Part shown: piece after piece, positions 51,213-62,375 of the stretch
How positions within the stretch are numbered: the stretch's first letter is position 1
Layout of the letters: every line of letters begins with the position of its first letter
NCBI GenBank assembly: GCA_963575745.1
Contig: CAUYUJ010000669.1
Span: 732,501 to 796,500 of the forward strand
DNA from: Prorocentrum cordatum
Taxonomy: Eukaryota; Sar; Dinophyceae; Prorocentrales; Prorocentraceae
Direction: 5' to 3'
DNA length: 64,000 bases
Translations under genes and position numbers: made by a program
Notes under the pieces: model-generated
Databases searched by the model: none
Told to the model about the DNA's origin: nothing
Seen by the model: the letters and a program-made list of their open reading frames with translations, nothing else

Positions 51213-51625
51213 TGGTTCTGACGCGCGCATAGACACGGGGTTCTGCGCCGAGTCCAGGCAGGACATCCCGTACCCAGCTTTCTGCTGGCGGTGGGCGTGC
51301 ACGATGGCCGACAAGTGGCGCGCTACACAGCATATCCACATTCTCGAATTCACTAGCGTTCTCAACTACTTCGCAAGAAGTTTCGCTCTTCGCATTCCCA
51401 TGGATATCGGTATCTACACATCGTTGACAGCCGTGTTACGGCTGGAGTGCTAGCAAAAGGCCGTTCCTCTAGCAAGCGTCTCAACCGTCCCTGTCGACGG
51501 CTGGCTGCCTATCTGCTCGCGGCGGGTGGCTACGCGCTCCCCTTGTGGACTATATTTCGGTGGATGGCGGCGGACCGCGGGAGCCGCCTACATGCTGATG
51601 GCGGTGGGGGCGGGTAGCAACGTTC
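51213..51625. other. Unique sequence before the recombinase
   Basis: Contains CCGTACCCAGCTTTCTGCTG and mixed sequence. No separate gene recognised. Confidence 0.3.
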
Positions 51626-52553
51626 GGCGGCGAAGACCGCCCCAGGGGAGCCACCTGAAGTACGTGGGCATTGGCAGCAAGACGCTAGTAAGATACCAGA
51701 CCCATGTTGCACGAATTTTCCAGTATCTGGAGGTGCTCCATAAGCCTTTCCCGACTACGACTGAAGAGCTCGACCTGGAGCTCAGTGAGTAGTTACATCA
51801 ACCACTGATGGTCGGATGGGGACAGTCATGGGTACGCGGGGGCGGTCGTCTCTGGCCTGCGTCGTTTTGCGCCTCGACTCCGAGGGCGGCTCGCAACGTC
51901 CAGGCAGTATTTGCGTAATTGGGAGCGTACGTTGGTACGGAAGCGGGCTTCCCCGCTGCCGAAACGTTTTGTGATCGCCCTCGCTGGTGTAGCATAGCAT
52001 GCGCTATCCTGTTCAGCGGTATCCTGTGCATGTTGAGGACGATGGAGTCAGTTACGTTGCACGTTGCAAGTACGACAGGTGTCATTCTTCCCCGGCGTGG
52101 AAAAAACATAATCTCTCTGCCATAATCAAGAGGTAGCCACAGGAATAACATGACGGAGCAGGTCATTGTAGAAGACCTGTTTGTGGTCGCCTGTTTTGCC
52201 TTGGCCTGCCGGGGGAAGCAACCGGAAGACATGATCTACTAGGCAGCGCCTCGCAGATTCTCTGGCGAACTGCAGTGGCTTGCACTATCACTCGGCATTT
52301 ATCGCACGGACCTCACGCCCTACACACTCCGGCGCGGAGGCGCAACTTTCCACTTCCTCCAGTACGGCAATCTATCGAGAAAACGTGCAAAATCTACGTC
52401 CAGGAAGGAGCAGTACACCTGGCTGAATGGAGCACCACAGAGGCGCAACAGGCGCTCATTAACAGAGCAGCTTCCATGTGCGCCAGGGTTTTGCAACAGG
52501 AGAGGTCTGCATTCAAGCAGGTCGTTGGTAGACCTGGCCGCGCGGCCTCGTGA
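51626..52553 (+). pseudogene. Tyrosine recombinase, degraded
   Basis: The core-binding part reads SKTLVRYQTHVARIFQYLEV and PFPTTTEELDLELSE (to 51,789). It continues in another frame: YINH, stop, WSDGDSHGYAGAVVSGLRRF and RQYLRNWERTLVRKRASPLP, KRFVIALAGVA (51,794-51,996). The catalytic part returns to the first frame as FSGILCMLRTMESVTL (Arg of box I), then EQVIVEDLFVVACFALACRG and LTPYTLRRGGATFHFLQYGN (box II, about 52,314). The third frame supplies KIYVQEGAVHLAEWSTTEAQ, with the candidate nucleophilic Tyr at codon 52,395, ending at 52,553. Such enzymes cut and rejoin DNA through a Tyr-DNA bond. Stops at 51,790, 51,806, 51,997 and 52,240 and at least three frame changes make it inactive. Crypton-like or DIRS-like origin is undecided. 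Confidence 0.78.
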
Positions 52554-52725
52554 GGTCGGATTTCTCTGTCCCTACCGAGGGCAGCCTTATTAGGCTGGAG
52601 GGCCAGGGGGTGGGGCCTTTGCCCATTCTTGCTCCTCCCATGTGGCGCACCCCCGGGCCTTTGCCTGGGCTGGGGAGGGGCGCTCCCTGCCGCGGGCAGG
52701 GGGTAGGAAGGTGGTTTTGGCTGGC

Positions 52726-52962
52726 GCGCGGGCCCTGCGGTTGCCCTAGGGCGGGGGCCTCGATTGCCGATGTGGTGGCTTGAGGAGCTGCCCTGGGGCC
52801 AACTGCATTGGTTCCCAGCCCTGGGAAGGGGGTGTTTGCGCCCCTCTCCCCGGGCCACTCTTTTCCTCTGGTCGCGCGGGCGGTCGGACAGGGAGCGCGC
52901 CCGCGTGCGCGTGCCAGCCCGGCGCGAAAATGTAAGGAGGGAGTGATGGGGAATGGTGTATG
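52726..52962 (+). repeat. Direct repeat V, copy 1 (about 237 bp)
   Basis: From GCGCGGGCCCTGCGG through CCTCGATTGCCGA, TTGGTTCCCAGCCCTGGGAA and CAGCCCGGCGCGAAAATG to GGGAATGGTGTATG. A second copy lies at 53,268-53,505 with few changes, in the same orientation. Confidence 0.92.
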
Positions 52963-53267
52963 CAATGGTACCCGGACCGCAGGGAAGGTACCAGATTACA
53001 CCTGTCTCCCCATCCCTCCAGGGCCGCCTCCTCCCCGCCTCCTGCCGTCCTTTGAGGGCGCGATTGCTTCGGGGAGGACGCGTGGAGGACCCACGCTGTC
53101 AGCCTTCTTGAATGCTGACGGACGGTGGCCGGCCCGGGGGCGTTGCACTCTTGGCGCAACCTGTGGGCGGCGAAGTACGCACAAAGCCGTCAAGCGCACG
53201 GTGGGTCAGTATATGTCCAGCTTCTGAAGCAGCCACAACAACTGAGCGCGGTCGCACTGGGGGCGGT
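52963..53267. other. 305-bp interval between direct repeats V
   Basis: A plus-strand frame ends SRQAHGGSVYVQLLKQPQQ near 53,240; another ends KAVKRTVGQYMSSF with a stop at 53,225. Neither is recognised. It may be the interior of a small LTR-like element. Confidence 0.35.
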
Positions 53268-53505
53268 GCGCGGGCCCTGCGGCTGCCCTAGGGCGGGGGC
53301 CTCGATTGCCGAGGTGGTGGCTTGAGAAGCTGCTCTGGAGCCAAGCGCATTGGTTCCCAGTCCTGGGAAACGGGGTGTTTGCGCCCTTTTCCCCCGGCCA
53401 CTCCTTTCCTCTGGCTGCGCGGGCGCTCGGACAGGGAGCGCGCCCGCATGCGCGCGCCAGCCCGGCGCAAAAAGGTAAGGAAAGAGTGATAGGGAATGGT
53501 GTATG
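53268..53505 (+). repeat. Direct repeat V, copy 2 (about 238 bp)
   Basis: Same span as copy 1 at an offset of 542-543. It runs directly into a TGTG/TATA microsatellite. Confidence 0.92.
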
Positions 53506-53640
53506 TGTGTGTATATATGTATATGTACATGTATACATATATGTACATACATACACACGTATGCGTTACATATATATACACACATATATATGTATATATC
53601 TACGTATATATGTGCGTATACATATATGTGCACACATTGT
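53506..53640. repeat. (TA/TG/CA) microsatellite
   Basis: Mixed ATATGTATACAC words; no gene. Confidence 0.9.
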
Positions 53641-54149
53641 CTTTCGGTGTTTGCATGTGCTTGCCCCATCCATTCTCTCTCAGTATCTCTTTCTTTCTTT
53701 ATATCACAATTTGTTTGGTTCCTTCTCTCCCTCTGTCTCGCTGACTTCCTGCTGGTCCCCTTCCGTCTTGCCTGCGGACTAACAACGACACTCCATCGCC
53801 GCCATTGCGCATCTAGGCATAGGCGTGTGTTGTCCGCGGACATGTACCTGTTCAAGTCGAAACATGCGTTTATATTCGTTCGATCCAGTACCCAGTCGGC
53901 CTTCAACCATTATACTGGGCTTCGTATCGGATGAGACATACATATTGACTGCTGCCCTTGTCATCATAAAGTTTGCCAACCTCCCTGTGCACGATGCATC
54001 GAAGACAGGGAGGTGTGGATGATGCGGCCGTTGTGTTGTTTCAAGTTCCTCGACTTCTCTCCGCCTCCTGACGGCTTCTGGGTATTTCCTTGTTTCCCGC
54101 CTCCTTCTTTGTTCCTTTTCATTACCTTGCACACAGACGCCACTGGATG
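53641..54149. other. Unique sequence, nothing recognised
   Basis: Pyrimidine-rich around 53,670-53,760. No exon could be supported. Confidence 0.3.
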
Positions 54150-54560
54150 TGTGCCAGCTCGGACCCACTATATTGTGTTAGCAAGGTGGTGCACACTAAT
54201 TGGCGTAAATTATTCGATGCAACCTGGGTGATTCACACTACGTGGTGCAAGCTATGAAGTGCAAGCTTTGCGGGCGCCCGCGATATGGCAACGGGTGGCT
54301 GCCTAACGCACGGCGGCAACGAGGCGCCCACGGGCGGCAACCGAACGGGCACCTGGCAAAACCTCGGCACCTCCACCCAGCGCGCAGGGCGCCTACGAGG
54401 CGCACCCGGGCCTCAGCAGACCGAACACCAGGAACCTCGGCACATTCGCCCATCGTACGGGGCGCTCGAAGTGCCCACGGGCGGCAGCCGACCGGGCACC
54501 AAACAAAATCGTGGCACAATCACACAGCGAAAAAGTCCTGGAGTGCAAGTTCCGTTTGGG
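54150..54560 (-). repeat. Dispersed repeat T, inverted copy
   Basis: In reverse complement it has the GCC-rich half (GTTGCCGCCCGTGGGCGCC) and then the CATAGCTTGCACC half, matching 30,620-31,000. Internally the GCC half holds two or three units of 70-120 bp (GGGCGGCAACCGAACGGGCA and GGGCGGCAGCCGACCGGGCA). Confidence 0.55.
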
Positions 54561-55907
54561 GCCGTCGAGCGTGCTTTCACCATCGTCGTGGTTTCTTCCA
54601 CACCAGCCATCAATTTCAATGAGCTTTAAAGAGAAATTATATAGCGAACGCTATATCAGACGATGTCCTGGCTCAAGACAGGGCGGTCCCATTTGCCAGT
54701 TACACAACTGTGTGATGCTATGTGCGGACCATAACACCGGACACACACACACGTCCTTTTTATGATCCATCTCCCGATGCCACGGTTTCTCTCTTACCTC
54801 TCGTCTTGTTTGCCATCAGTGGATGAGCTGCGGGATGCATCGATACGTCGACAACGTTCTCCTAATATTCGGGTTATCAGTTTATTTCCTCATGGTCATG
54901 CCCCGCGCCCGTACTTTCCACTTGGTAGTGGAGCTGGCTACATCTTCATGTGGCTGCCTCTTACATCAGGTTTTATGCACATAACAACTTACCACGGCAC
55001 GGTGGCGTACCTGACTGCGCCGGCTTTCATCCACCTACACACCCACTAGTTCGAACCAGTTGGTAATTCACCGTCCTACATGTCCATCTTCCCGTCACGT
55101 GGCCACAAGCCACGCACGACTCAAGCACCGATATCCACCCGCAAGTTGGTGACCACGTCAAACCAGACACCCGGCCGCAACCCCACGGACGCGTCAATAT
55201 TCAATGATACGCAGCCTAACATCATTTACGACATGACCATACACATTATGTTACGGTCGCGGTCATTGGAAGTTTCTGGGTGTGTCTAGGCTTTGTCGTG
55301 GTTTACGTACGAGGACGGGGCCCCGCAGGTAACGCACCTTTCCGCGACTTTGTTCGCGAAGTACACGCTTGCTAAACGTCACGAGCGGAAGGTTGCGTCC
55401 ACCCCAACAGGCAGCTGCTTTACAGCGCGGCTTTTGGAGATTGGCTAGGACACTCGCCAGGAGGGTTCCGTCCACCATCATCGACAACGGTGTCACACTG
55501 CAGGGGAAACGCAGTGAAGCGCCAGATATGAAAATCTTGGGGACGAGCGACAGCTCACCTCAGGGACAGCCCCCATTGACTTCAGAGTCGAAAGACGCGA
55601 GCGCATCGACCCAGTATTGGTCCGATTCGAAATGACCAAACTGGAAGCGGACTCAGCAGGCTTCAACAAACCCAATTTCAAGACCCTTACCCTGATCATA
55701 TTTCGCGCTTTGGGGGGTGGTACTTCCCGAGCATCCCAACTACTGCAACCGCTAAACCACTAGATAACCCGCACTCAACAAAGGCGCTAGCAACTCCTGG
55801 AGCGAATGCGCAGCCGTGGACACTTGGCCGAGCGTTCCCCAGGGAACATCGGGAGCATCCCCGGCGGACGCAACGCTGGCACTTACCACGCCGAATAATG
55901 CGACGCA
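54561..55907. other. Unique region, no gene recognised
   Basis: AT-richer than the rest, with no array. 55,390-55,470 has a plus-strand stretch (RQLLYSAAFGDWLGHSPGGF) of protein-like appearance, not assigned. Possibly decayed transposon sequence. Confidence 0.35.
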
Positions 55908-56560
55908 TTGGCAGCCATGCTTAACAGCATCTGGAATGACGGAGAGCCCACTGAGTCCACGACGCTCCTAGGACAAGACGCCCGCAATTACAGCGAACTG
56001 TCGCCTGGCTCAAACGCGGGCCGGCCGTCAGCGGCCAGCTGCGCGCCACCTGACGCGACCGCCCTCTGGGGTTCACCCAGCCGACAAGACGACGACACAT
56101 TCGATTCCGGCGCGGATACCGATGCGGCCTCCTCGACTGGTGCCGAGAACTTCGGCTGGTCAAATCTGCCTGCTGGTGATGACGCAGCAACGCAATGCTT
56201 GCACCTAGGCTGCCATCGCGCCAAAAGAGGGCGGGGGGGAGTTGCGAGGTTCAGGCGAGCGGCGCGTCGCGTCTTCTTCCGCAGAGGAAAGGGTCGCGGC
56301 GGAGGTGGCAGACGCGCCCGCAGATTGCATGGCCGAGGCATAGCAGCTTTCCAAGCTCGATTGACCGATTGCGACTTCGGAGACTTATTCTTAGGAGACA
56401 TAGGTAGAGACAGAGGACGCAGGCATGCAACAGGGAGAGGCAAGGCACGCAGGCTCAATCCAATTGGCGAGGATGGGAAAAGGACGGCGCGCAACAATTT
56501 CGGGCGGGACGAACGCTTCCAAGCACCGTGCTCCGAGGGGGGCGGGAACGGGGGCGGGCC
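55908..56560 (+). pseudogene. Retroelement Gag-like fragment with ruined zinc knuckle
   Basis: The frame from 55,908 reads MAAMLNSIWNDGEPTESTTL, LLGQDARNYSELSPGSNAGR and ATALWGSPSRQDDDTFDSGA, an acidic N-terminus. A basic, Gly/Arg-rich part follows (RRGKGRGGGGRRARRLHGRG), then LTDCDFGDLFLGDIGR. NPIGEDGKRTARNNFGRDER then FQAPCSEGGG (56,459-56,545) stands where a CCHC knuckle is expected: only the last Cys remains. The first two Cys and the His could each be lost by a single-base change. The frame stays open to 56,873 but is less protein-like. The assignment to a dinoflagellate retroelement is by resemblance. Confidence 0.5.
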
Positions 56561-56814
56561 CGTGCTCCTTGGCTCAGAGCAATCCGAAGCGGGTATTGTT
56601 GAGCGCGTTGATCTCCCTGCAATCGACAATCCATTTCGCTCTCGAACCAGCGCTGCCTGGTTCTGGATGGCCCAGTTTGCCAGCGCTGCCTTGTCGGTAG
56701 AGCGCTATGCCGAACGCCTTCGCGACGGGGTCGAGGAGCGCTACGGCGCCCCCGTCGGGAGCTGGGTCGGCGCGCGCCGGCGCGGGCGCGCGCGGGGGGA
56801 CTCCGGCGACAACG

Positions 56815-57860
56815 ATGGCGAACGCAGACGAGCGCGCGTCCGACGCGGGGGCCACGCCCGCCACCGACGTTGAAATAATGGAACAGCTCGGACACGAGCA
56901 GACGCGACTCCGCCCGCCCCCGGCCCCGACGGCGCGCGGGCTCGCGGTGGAGGGGCCAGCTGCCTGCAGCGGGGTGGAGACAGGCCCGCGCCGGCGCATT
57001 TATGAAGCGGGGTGAGCCCGGGAAGGCCCCAATCGGCTCGGGTGGCCCCGGGGAGGGAGACGAAGGGGGCAGTCGCCGCGACCGCGGCTCGGCGCCCCGC
57101 CGCGCAGCATGCGCGCCGGGTAAAGCTTGGGAGTGCAGCCCGGACGCGGGCGGCCCTGGTCGCGGCCGCAGCCGTGCCCGCGGTGTTGGCCCCGCTAAGG
57201 GCAGCGGCGTCGCTCCGTCAACCGGGCCCGTGTGCGGCGCGTGCTCCAGAGACGCAGGCTGGGGGTAGGGGGATGCCTCTTCTGGCAAAGGGGCGCGCCT
57301 CTGTTTCTTGCGACGACCAGGGCCCGCGCGCGGACATTGACGAAGCCGGGGTGGGCTACTTCGTTGAGCAGTGCTACGCGGAGGCGCAGATTCGCCACTG
57401 GTGGTCTTTAGAACATTTCTTTCTACGCGACGAAAGTGGCCGCATCGCCAAAACGTCAGAACATCGCGGCAGGGGCAGTGGCGAAAAGCGGGCGTTCATG
57501 CGATATCTGATCTAGGCCCGCCGAGGACACCGCGCGCGCCCGCGCCCGGATCGCAGCCGGCATCGCGGCAACTGCCCGCCTGACCGCCCATCTCGCAGCC
57601 CCCATCATGGACGGACCCCTGTGGATCCCCGATCGCGGCGATGTCGCAGGCGGAAGGGCGGCCGCGCCCATTCATGGTTATATCCCATCGACCGACGCGG
57701 AAGCTCAAGAAGCAGAAACAAATAAACGTTTGGGCGATGTTCACATCCTGGAGATTGACGACGCAGCATGGCGTCATCGCGAGACATTACAGGTCATATC
57801 ATTGGCAGTTCTAAGACCGAGGCCCCTGCGCCCCCTCCAGCATAGACTTACGCGGCAGGA
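56815..57860 (+). pseudogene. Retroelement capsid-like region, frameshifted
   Basis: A plausible start is MANADERASDAGATPATDVE at 56,815, with EIMEQLGHEQTRLRPPPAPT. In the next frame, ADIDEAGVGYFVEQCYAEAQ and HWWSLEHFFLRDESGRIAKT (57,330-57,460) are clearly protein-like, ending RAFMRYLI with a stop at 57,513. A shifted frame continues RARARIAAGIAATARLTAHL, APIMDGPLWIPDRGDVAGGR and HILEIDDAAWRHRETLQVIS (to about 57,810). At least two frameshifts. The family is unknown to me beyond its occurrence with the retropepsin downstream; a capsid role is inferred from position. Confidence 0.45.
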
Positions 57861-58049
57861 GAGGAGATGGAAGATGGGGGGGGGGGGGGGGCAGGGCGAG
57901 CGGCCCCTCGCGCCCGCTTCGCCTGCCGAGCCACCGGGCGAACGCGCCCAGGGTGAATGCGAACCGGACGAGGGGGCGGGCGGACGCGCCCAGGAGGCTG
58001 AGGAAGACGCTGCTCCCAGGAAGGAGCTGCGCCCAGATCGAGAGGTTGA

Positions 58050-58082
<33 letters not shown>

Positions 58083-58490
58083 TTTCGGGGGGGGGCGAGA
58101 GAAGAGGAAGAAGGAGGGCAATCGCGGACCCGCCGAACGCGAAGACGGCGTTAATTAAAAAGACCGCTGAATTATGCAAAGACGGCTCGACGCATGCGCG
58201 ATCAGCTGATTCCATAGGGGCCCGACAAGTCGCGGGAGGACCCAGGGGGCTCGAGCTGCTGCAGGCCCAGGGGGCTCGAGCTTGGCCACGGGCAGGGGCG
58301 AGTCGAAACCTGGCGCCCCCCCCCCCCCTATGCCGCAGCAGCGAGGAACCTGAAGGCGACGGGGGACCTGCCTCCAAAGACCCAAGAGGAACAGAGCCAG
58401 GACGCTGGCGAATTACCGCGATCGTTACCAGTCTGCAAACAGCCACATCCCAATCCAGAAGGTATCCAAGCGGAGACCCTCTGGCCATCA
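57861..58490. other. G-rich stretch with a 30-base poly-G
   Basis: Poly-G runs at 57,878-57,891 and 58,051-58,080, plus poly-C at 58,317-58,328. CCAGGGGGCTCGAGCT occurs twice (58,241 and 58,267). No gene could be supported here; it is the least reliable part for base calling. Confidence 0.5.
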
Positions 58491-59199
58491 GCAGAGAAAT
58501 GGGCGGCGCTGATGAGTGCCGCTCAGGCCAAATTCCAGGGCGGACCGCCTGCAGAGTCACCTGTCGGGTCGTCGGCCGCGGCCTCATTTGCCGAGCCGCC
58601 GCCGACCGCGCAACTTGCGCCGAGATCGAAGGCTCTGCCCCCTAAGCAGAGCGGCGCTGACATCCCAGCCGGGGCGGGCGCGCCCATGGGCGCGCCTAGT
58701 CATGGAGGGGCGGGCGCGCCCAGCAAAGGAAAGGATCCCGGCACATCTTCCACGTCGACGCAGCCCGCCGCCGGAACATCGCAAGACACGTCGCGCATAA
58801 TATCTCGCGGCGCGCAGCCCGTGTCTCCAGGGGGAAAAGACAAGGCCAGAAACCCCAATGCGGATGATCAAGTATACTTACCACCCTTTACCGCAGCTAG
58901 GAGAAATTGCAGCTATGTCTGCACGTTGGCCTCAGATGCGCAGGCAGAGACCATTTCTTAACAGTGCGTCTGGTGAGCGGTCCGCGAATTCGCGTTGGTC
59001 TTGGGATTCCCGCGATGGGTGGTTAGCCGCGATGGACGCAGTGGCAAACATGTGGGGCGGTCATCACTACGACGCCGTCGTCGAGTGTATGCGTGGCCAA
59101 CCGCGCGACTATATAACATTGTTACATCTACATATCGCCGAGATGACTGACTATTCGGGTGCCAAGAAGGCGCGCCTCCAGCTGAAGTGCGCGCGATGA
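58491..59199 (+). pseudogene. Retroelement polyprotein, linker and structured part
   Basis: The frame around 58,500 reads AALMSAAQAKFQGGPPAESP then a long Pro/Ala/Gly/Ser linker (AGAGAPMGAPSHGGAGAPSK). In the frame from 58,858, KYTYHPLPQLGEIAAMSARW, RWSWDSRDGWLAAMDAVANM and GHHYDAVVECMRGQPRDYIT follow, then LLHLHIAEMTDYSGAKKARL, with a stop at 59,197. The second part is helical and well formed. The linker and this part need a one-base shift near 58,865. It lies upstream of, and on the same strand as, the retropepsin region at 61,308. Confidence 0.5.
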
Positions 59200-59514
59200 C
59201 GAGGATGCCCCAACAGTCTGGACCAGAGCCACAAATGAACAATCGTTTCCTGGCATATTATGCTTGTAATCACTGCAGGAACCTGCGTCAGCTGTAGGCG
59301 GCAGAACTCATGGCCTCACTGATGACGCACCCCAGTTCTTCGCGCGCGGATCTATCTGGCAGCATGTATTTCAGCATCCTTGACATTGAATTGACCAGGC
59401 GTGCAGGGCACAATGCGCGAGGAAGGACGGGCGGGCAGTTTTTGCGCTGATTTTCCAATCCTGCCAGGAGGCCCCAGGACCCAGCCAGGCCCCAGGCCGG
59501 ACACCAACACATGC

Positions 59515-59552
<38 letters not shown>

Positions 59553-59930
59553 AGATATACCGCGCCCATGTCAAGATGGAGCAAAGGTGCGGCGTTCTGC
59601 CAGTATTGCCTTGGCGGGCGGTTCCACTGAATTGTTCCGACCAAGTACTTCATGCAACTTGCGGCAAAGCCCGAAAATGAGTTTGGATATGTCTGGCGCG
59701 ACCCTCGGTACTTTTATGGCGAGTATTTATATGAGCTACATGATTGGCCGAATAACGATGGGTTATAGAACTTCAGAGCAGCTGGTTCAGGCCCGAGGCG
59801 CCGCTCGGTGTTGGGGTAGCCACGCCCATGGTGTATTTTGGCACAGAGGAATACACGCCTCCATGCGGCGCTAGGGTGGTCACGCCCAGGAGGGCCCCGT
59901 TAGCCTACTGATGTGCGCGGGGGCGCCCGC
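59200..59930. other. Unique sequence with a (TA)n tract
   Basis: TATATA at 59,517-59,548. Two GCCACGCCC/TCACGCCC blocks at 59,820 and 59,878. No gene recognised. Confidence 0.5.
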
Positions 59931-61270
59931 TGATGCAGCCGCGCTAACGCACGCCGGGCCACCGGCAGCCTTGCCGTCCGATGCAGGCTCATCCTCATGG
60001 GTGCTTTCCGCCATCAAACGACATTATGTTGGATGTTTTCAGTCGGTTCGATCCGCAGGCAGATGCCCCGCGCAGTATACCAGCAGGGCCTCCCGCGAGT
60101 TTCCGGCCAGTAAGGCCATTGTCGCATGCTGGCTTACTAGTTCCGAGCCCATTGCACTCGGTCAGCCAAGGTCCGAGCCTAGCCTAGCGTCAGGGGCAGA
60201 CGCGCCCAATGGCCTACAAGCAGCATCGACGAGCAATGCGGACCTAATGCAGCGCATGGCCATGCTGCGCCAATATCCAGACCTTGCAGCCGCTATCAGG
60301 GCAACGACGCCCTTTGACAGTCCACGCCAAGGCCAGGTCACTGGCAGTCCAGCAAGCTCGCCGACAGCAGCCCAAACAACAGACCAGCCTGGACACGGGC
60401 AGTCAGCACGTGAGCAGCAGGGATCTATGCAGCAACAACACCAGACAGCCATGTCTGAGATGTGGTTGCTCGGAGTGGGTGTGACAGATCGGAACAACTG
60501 GACACTTCCCTGGCAAGGCACCCAGATGCGAGCCCATTGGCAGACCACCCAGATAGGCTGCCAGTTATTCCGGCATTCGCCGCGCACCCAACGAACCTCC
60601 CACTCCAAGGGCCCGCTCCGCCGCATATGCATCAGCCGCTGCCTCCCGAGCGCCATGAAGAGTTTTTTTCGAACACCAATGGTGGGCCAATTTGCCCAGA
60701 GCCAAGTGACGCGGGACATGGTTGATGACTTCTATCGCTCGCGGGCGGCGCGCGTCCCAGGTTCATGGACGCATCCGCACATGGGTTATCGCCCTTCGCC
60801 TACAGACCCTTCTGCGAAAGTGCAGCCATCCGCGCTGGAGGTCAACCCACCTGCCAGCACCTTGCCGACATTTGCACGACACCCGCGCGACGATGCAAGC
60901 AAACATGCCAGCAGCGGAAAAGGCCCGAAGGGCCGCGTGTGACCGAAACGCAAGGCGGATGCAACACATCGCCAACAGCAACGCCCAGCGCGGACACGCG
61001 CAGACTACGAACTACGAGGTCTACCCCAAGGTCCAGGGAAGGGCCGCCGCCGTCTCCATGTGAGACGGGCATCATCGTGGCGGAATATCCATATGCGGGA
61101 CAGACCGACACGTCGATCTTAGCTGCCGTGGCAATCCAGCAGGCTGAAGAGATATCTGACCTGCGCGGGCGGCTGGATGAAGTCTTGGCACCGATTGTCC
61201 CGACAAGCTCGGCCACGAGCCATGCGATGCCTGCGACGTCCCCAGCAATGGCAACTCCGACCCCGCTCTG
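59931..61270 (+). pseudogene. Retroelement polyprotein, Pro/Gln/Ser-rich part
   Basis: The frame to 60,942 contains NADLMQRMAMLRQYPDLAAA, IRATTPFDSPRQGQVTGSPA and QSAREQQGSMQQQHQTAMSE: a short helix, then disordered Gln-rich linker. A second frame (60,765-61,271) ends IIVAEYPYAGQTDTSILAAV, AIQQAEEISDLRGRLDEVLA, a helical segment. It fits the variable region between capsid and protease of the downstream element. Frames change near 60,480 and 60,940. No enzymatic motif. Confidence 0.4.
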
Positions 61271-61307
61271 ATACGATGCGGGGGTACCTGCAGCCAACGC
61301 CCCGTCG

Positions 61308-62375
61308 ATGCAGGACGCGGGGGCACCTGCAGCCCATGCAGCGCCAAATCCTTTCAGCAATTCACTACTTCACCGCCGAGAACAGCAACAACAAAAGGCG
61401 GGTTCAAGACGCCGCCGCATCCCGCGCTCGGCCGCGAGCAGAAGGGTGCACTCCTCATCGAACAAATCGGTCGTGAAACAGGCAAGGGCTACAGAAAGGG
61501 CGATGTATGAACAATCCACAGCATTCATGCTGCAGGACAACGAGGTCCGCATCCCCGGCGCAGAAAAGAACGCGCTGTCCGAACCGATGAACACCAAAAG
61601 GCACGCTGACTTGGCAGTTGAACGTGAACCCTCCGCGGCGGGAAAACTGCATGCCTATATGGGCTACTGTGATCCTGTGACTCTAAGCCTGATGAGGAAC
61701 CAGTTCATCGGCAGATGGGTGCGGAAACGAATTCCATTTCGACCTCAACCAGCATCCAACATGTTTTCAGCAGGTAAGCTCCACACATTGATTCCTGGCG
61801 AACTGAGTATGATGGTGGACATTGGTTCGAACATCAGGATCATCGGTACCAACACAGCACGATGGTTCGACAACTAATCCCGCCAGCATGGACACATGCC
61901 GAAGGTCATGAACCTGCTATGCGATAACGGGGTCGGCAGTGGTGCAGCCATTTGCTGGACCATGGGAACGTTCACAATTGCGTGTAATTGCCAGCGCCCC
62001 GACGAACCCCCGACCGCAAAGGTGGGCGCCTTTGCTGGCAACATCGCATAATGATGCGGCTCAGATTTGCCCGCCATCCTTGGCCTTGCCTCGATGCAAC
62101 CGAAGAGGGCGATTTTGATCCTGGTGGAGGGCAAGGAAAGCGTTATCTCTCCAGGCCCGCACGCATATAAAGTGCAGCTTGGCAATGGCGCGCGGGTTCT
62201 GATGCTGGAAAGGACGTTCTCAGGACACCTGGCCATCCCATGCCGAAATTACAGGGAGGCCGTTTCAGGAACAGAGGGCGAGTCAGTAGCTGCGAAGTTC
62301 ATTTATGTTAGTGTTGGGAGCTCATCTCAGCACGAGACAGAGGCCCACCGTGGACTGGCATCTCAGACATCCTAG
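61308..62375 (+). pseudogene. Retropepsin-like aspartic protease region, three stops
   Basis: A single frame. The N-terminal part has AYMGYCDPVTLSLMRNQFIG; the protease begins GELSMMVDIGSNIRIIGTNT with the DIGS active-site motif (about 61,798-61,850). After TAA at 61,875 it goes on MNLLCDNGVGSGAAICWTMG and TAKVGAFAGNIA, then TAA TGA at 62,049, then CGSDLPAILGLASMQPKRAI with the ILG (psi-loop) motif, and GARVLMLERTFSGHLAIPC, ending at 62,375. Aspartic proteases of this type process retroelement polyproteins as homodimers. The reading frame is otherwise intact, so it is a recent pseudogene by stop codons rather than by indels. It resembles retropepsin regions common in dinoflagellate genomes. 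Confidence 0.7.
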
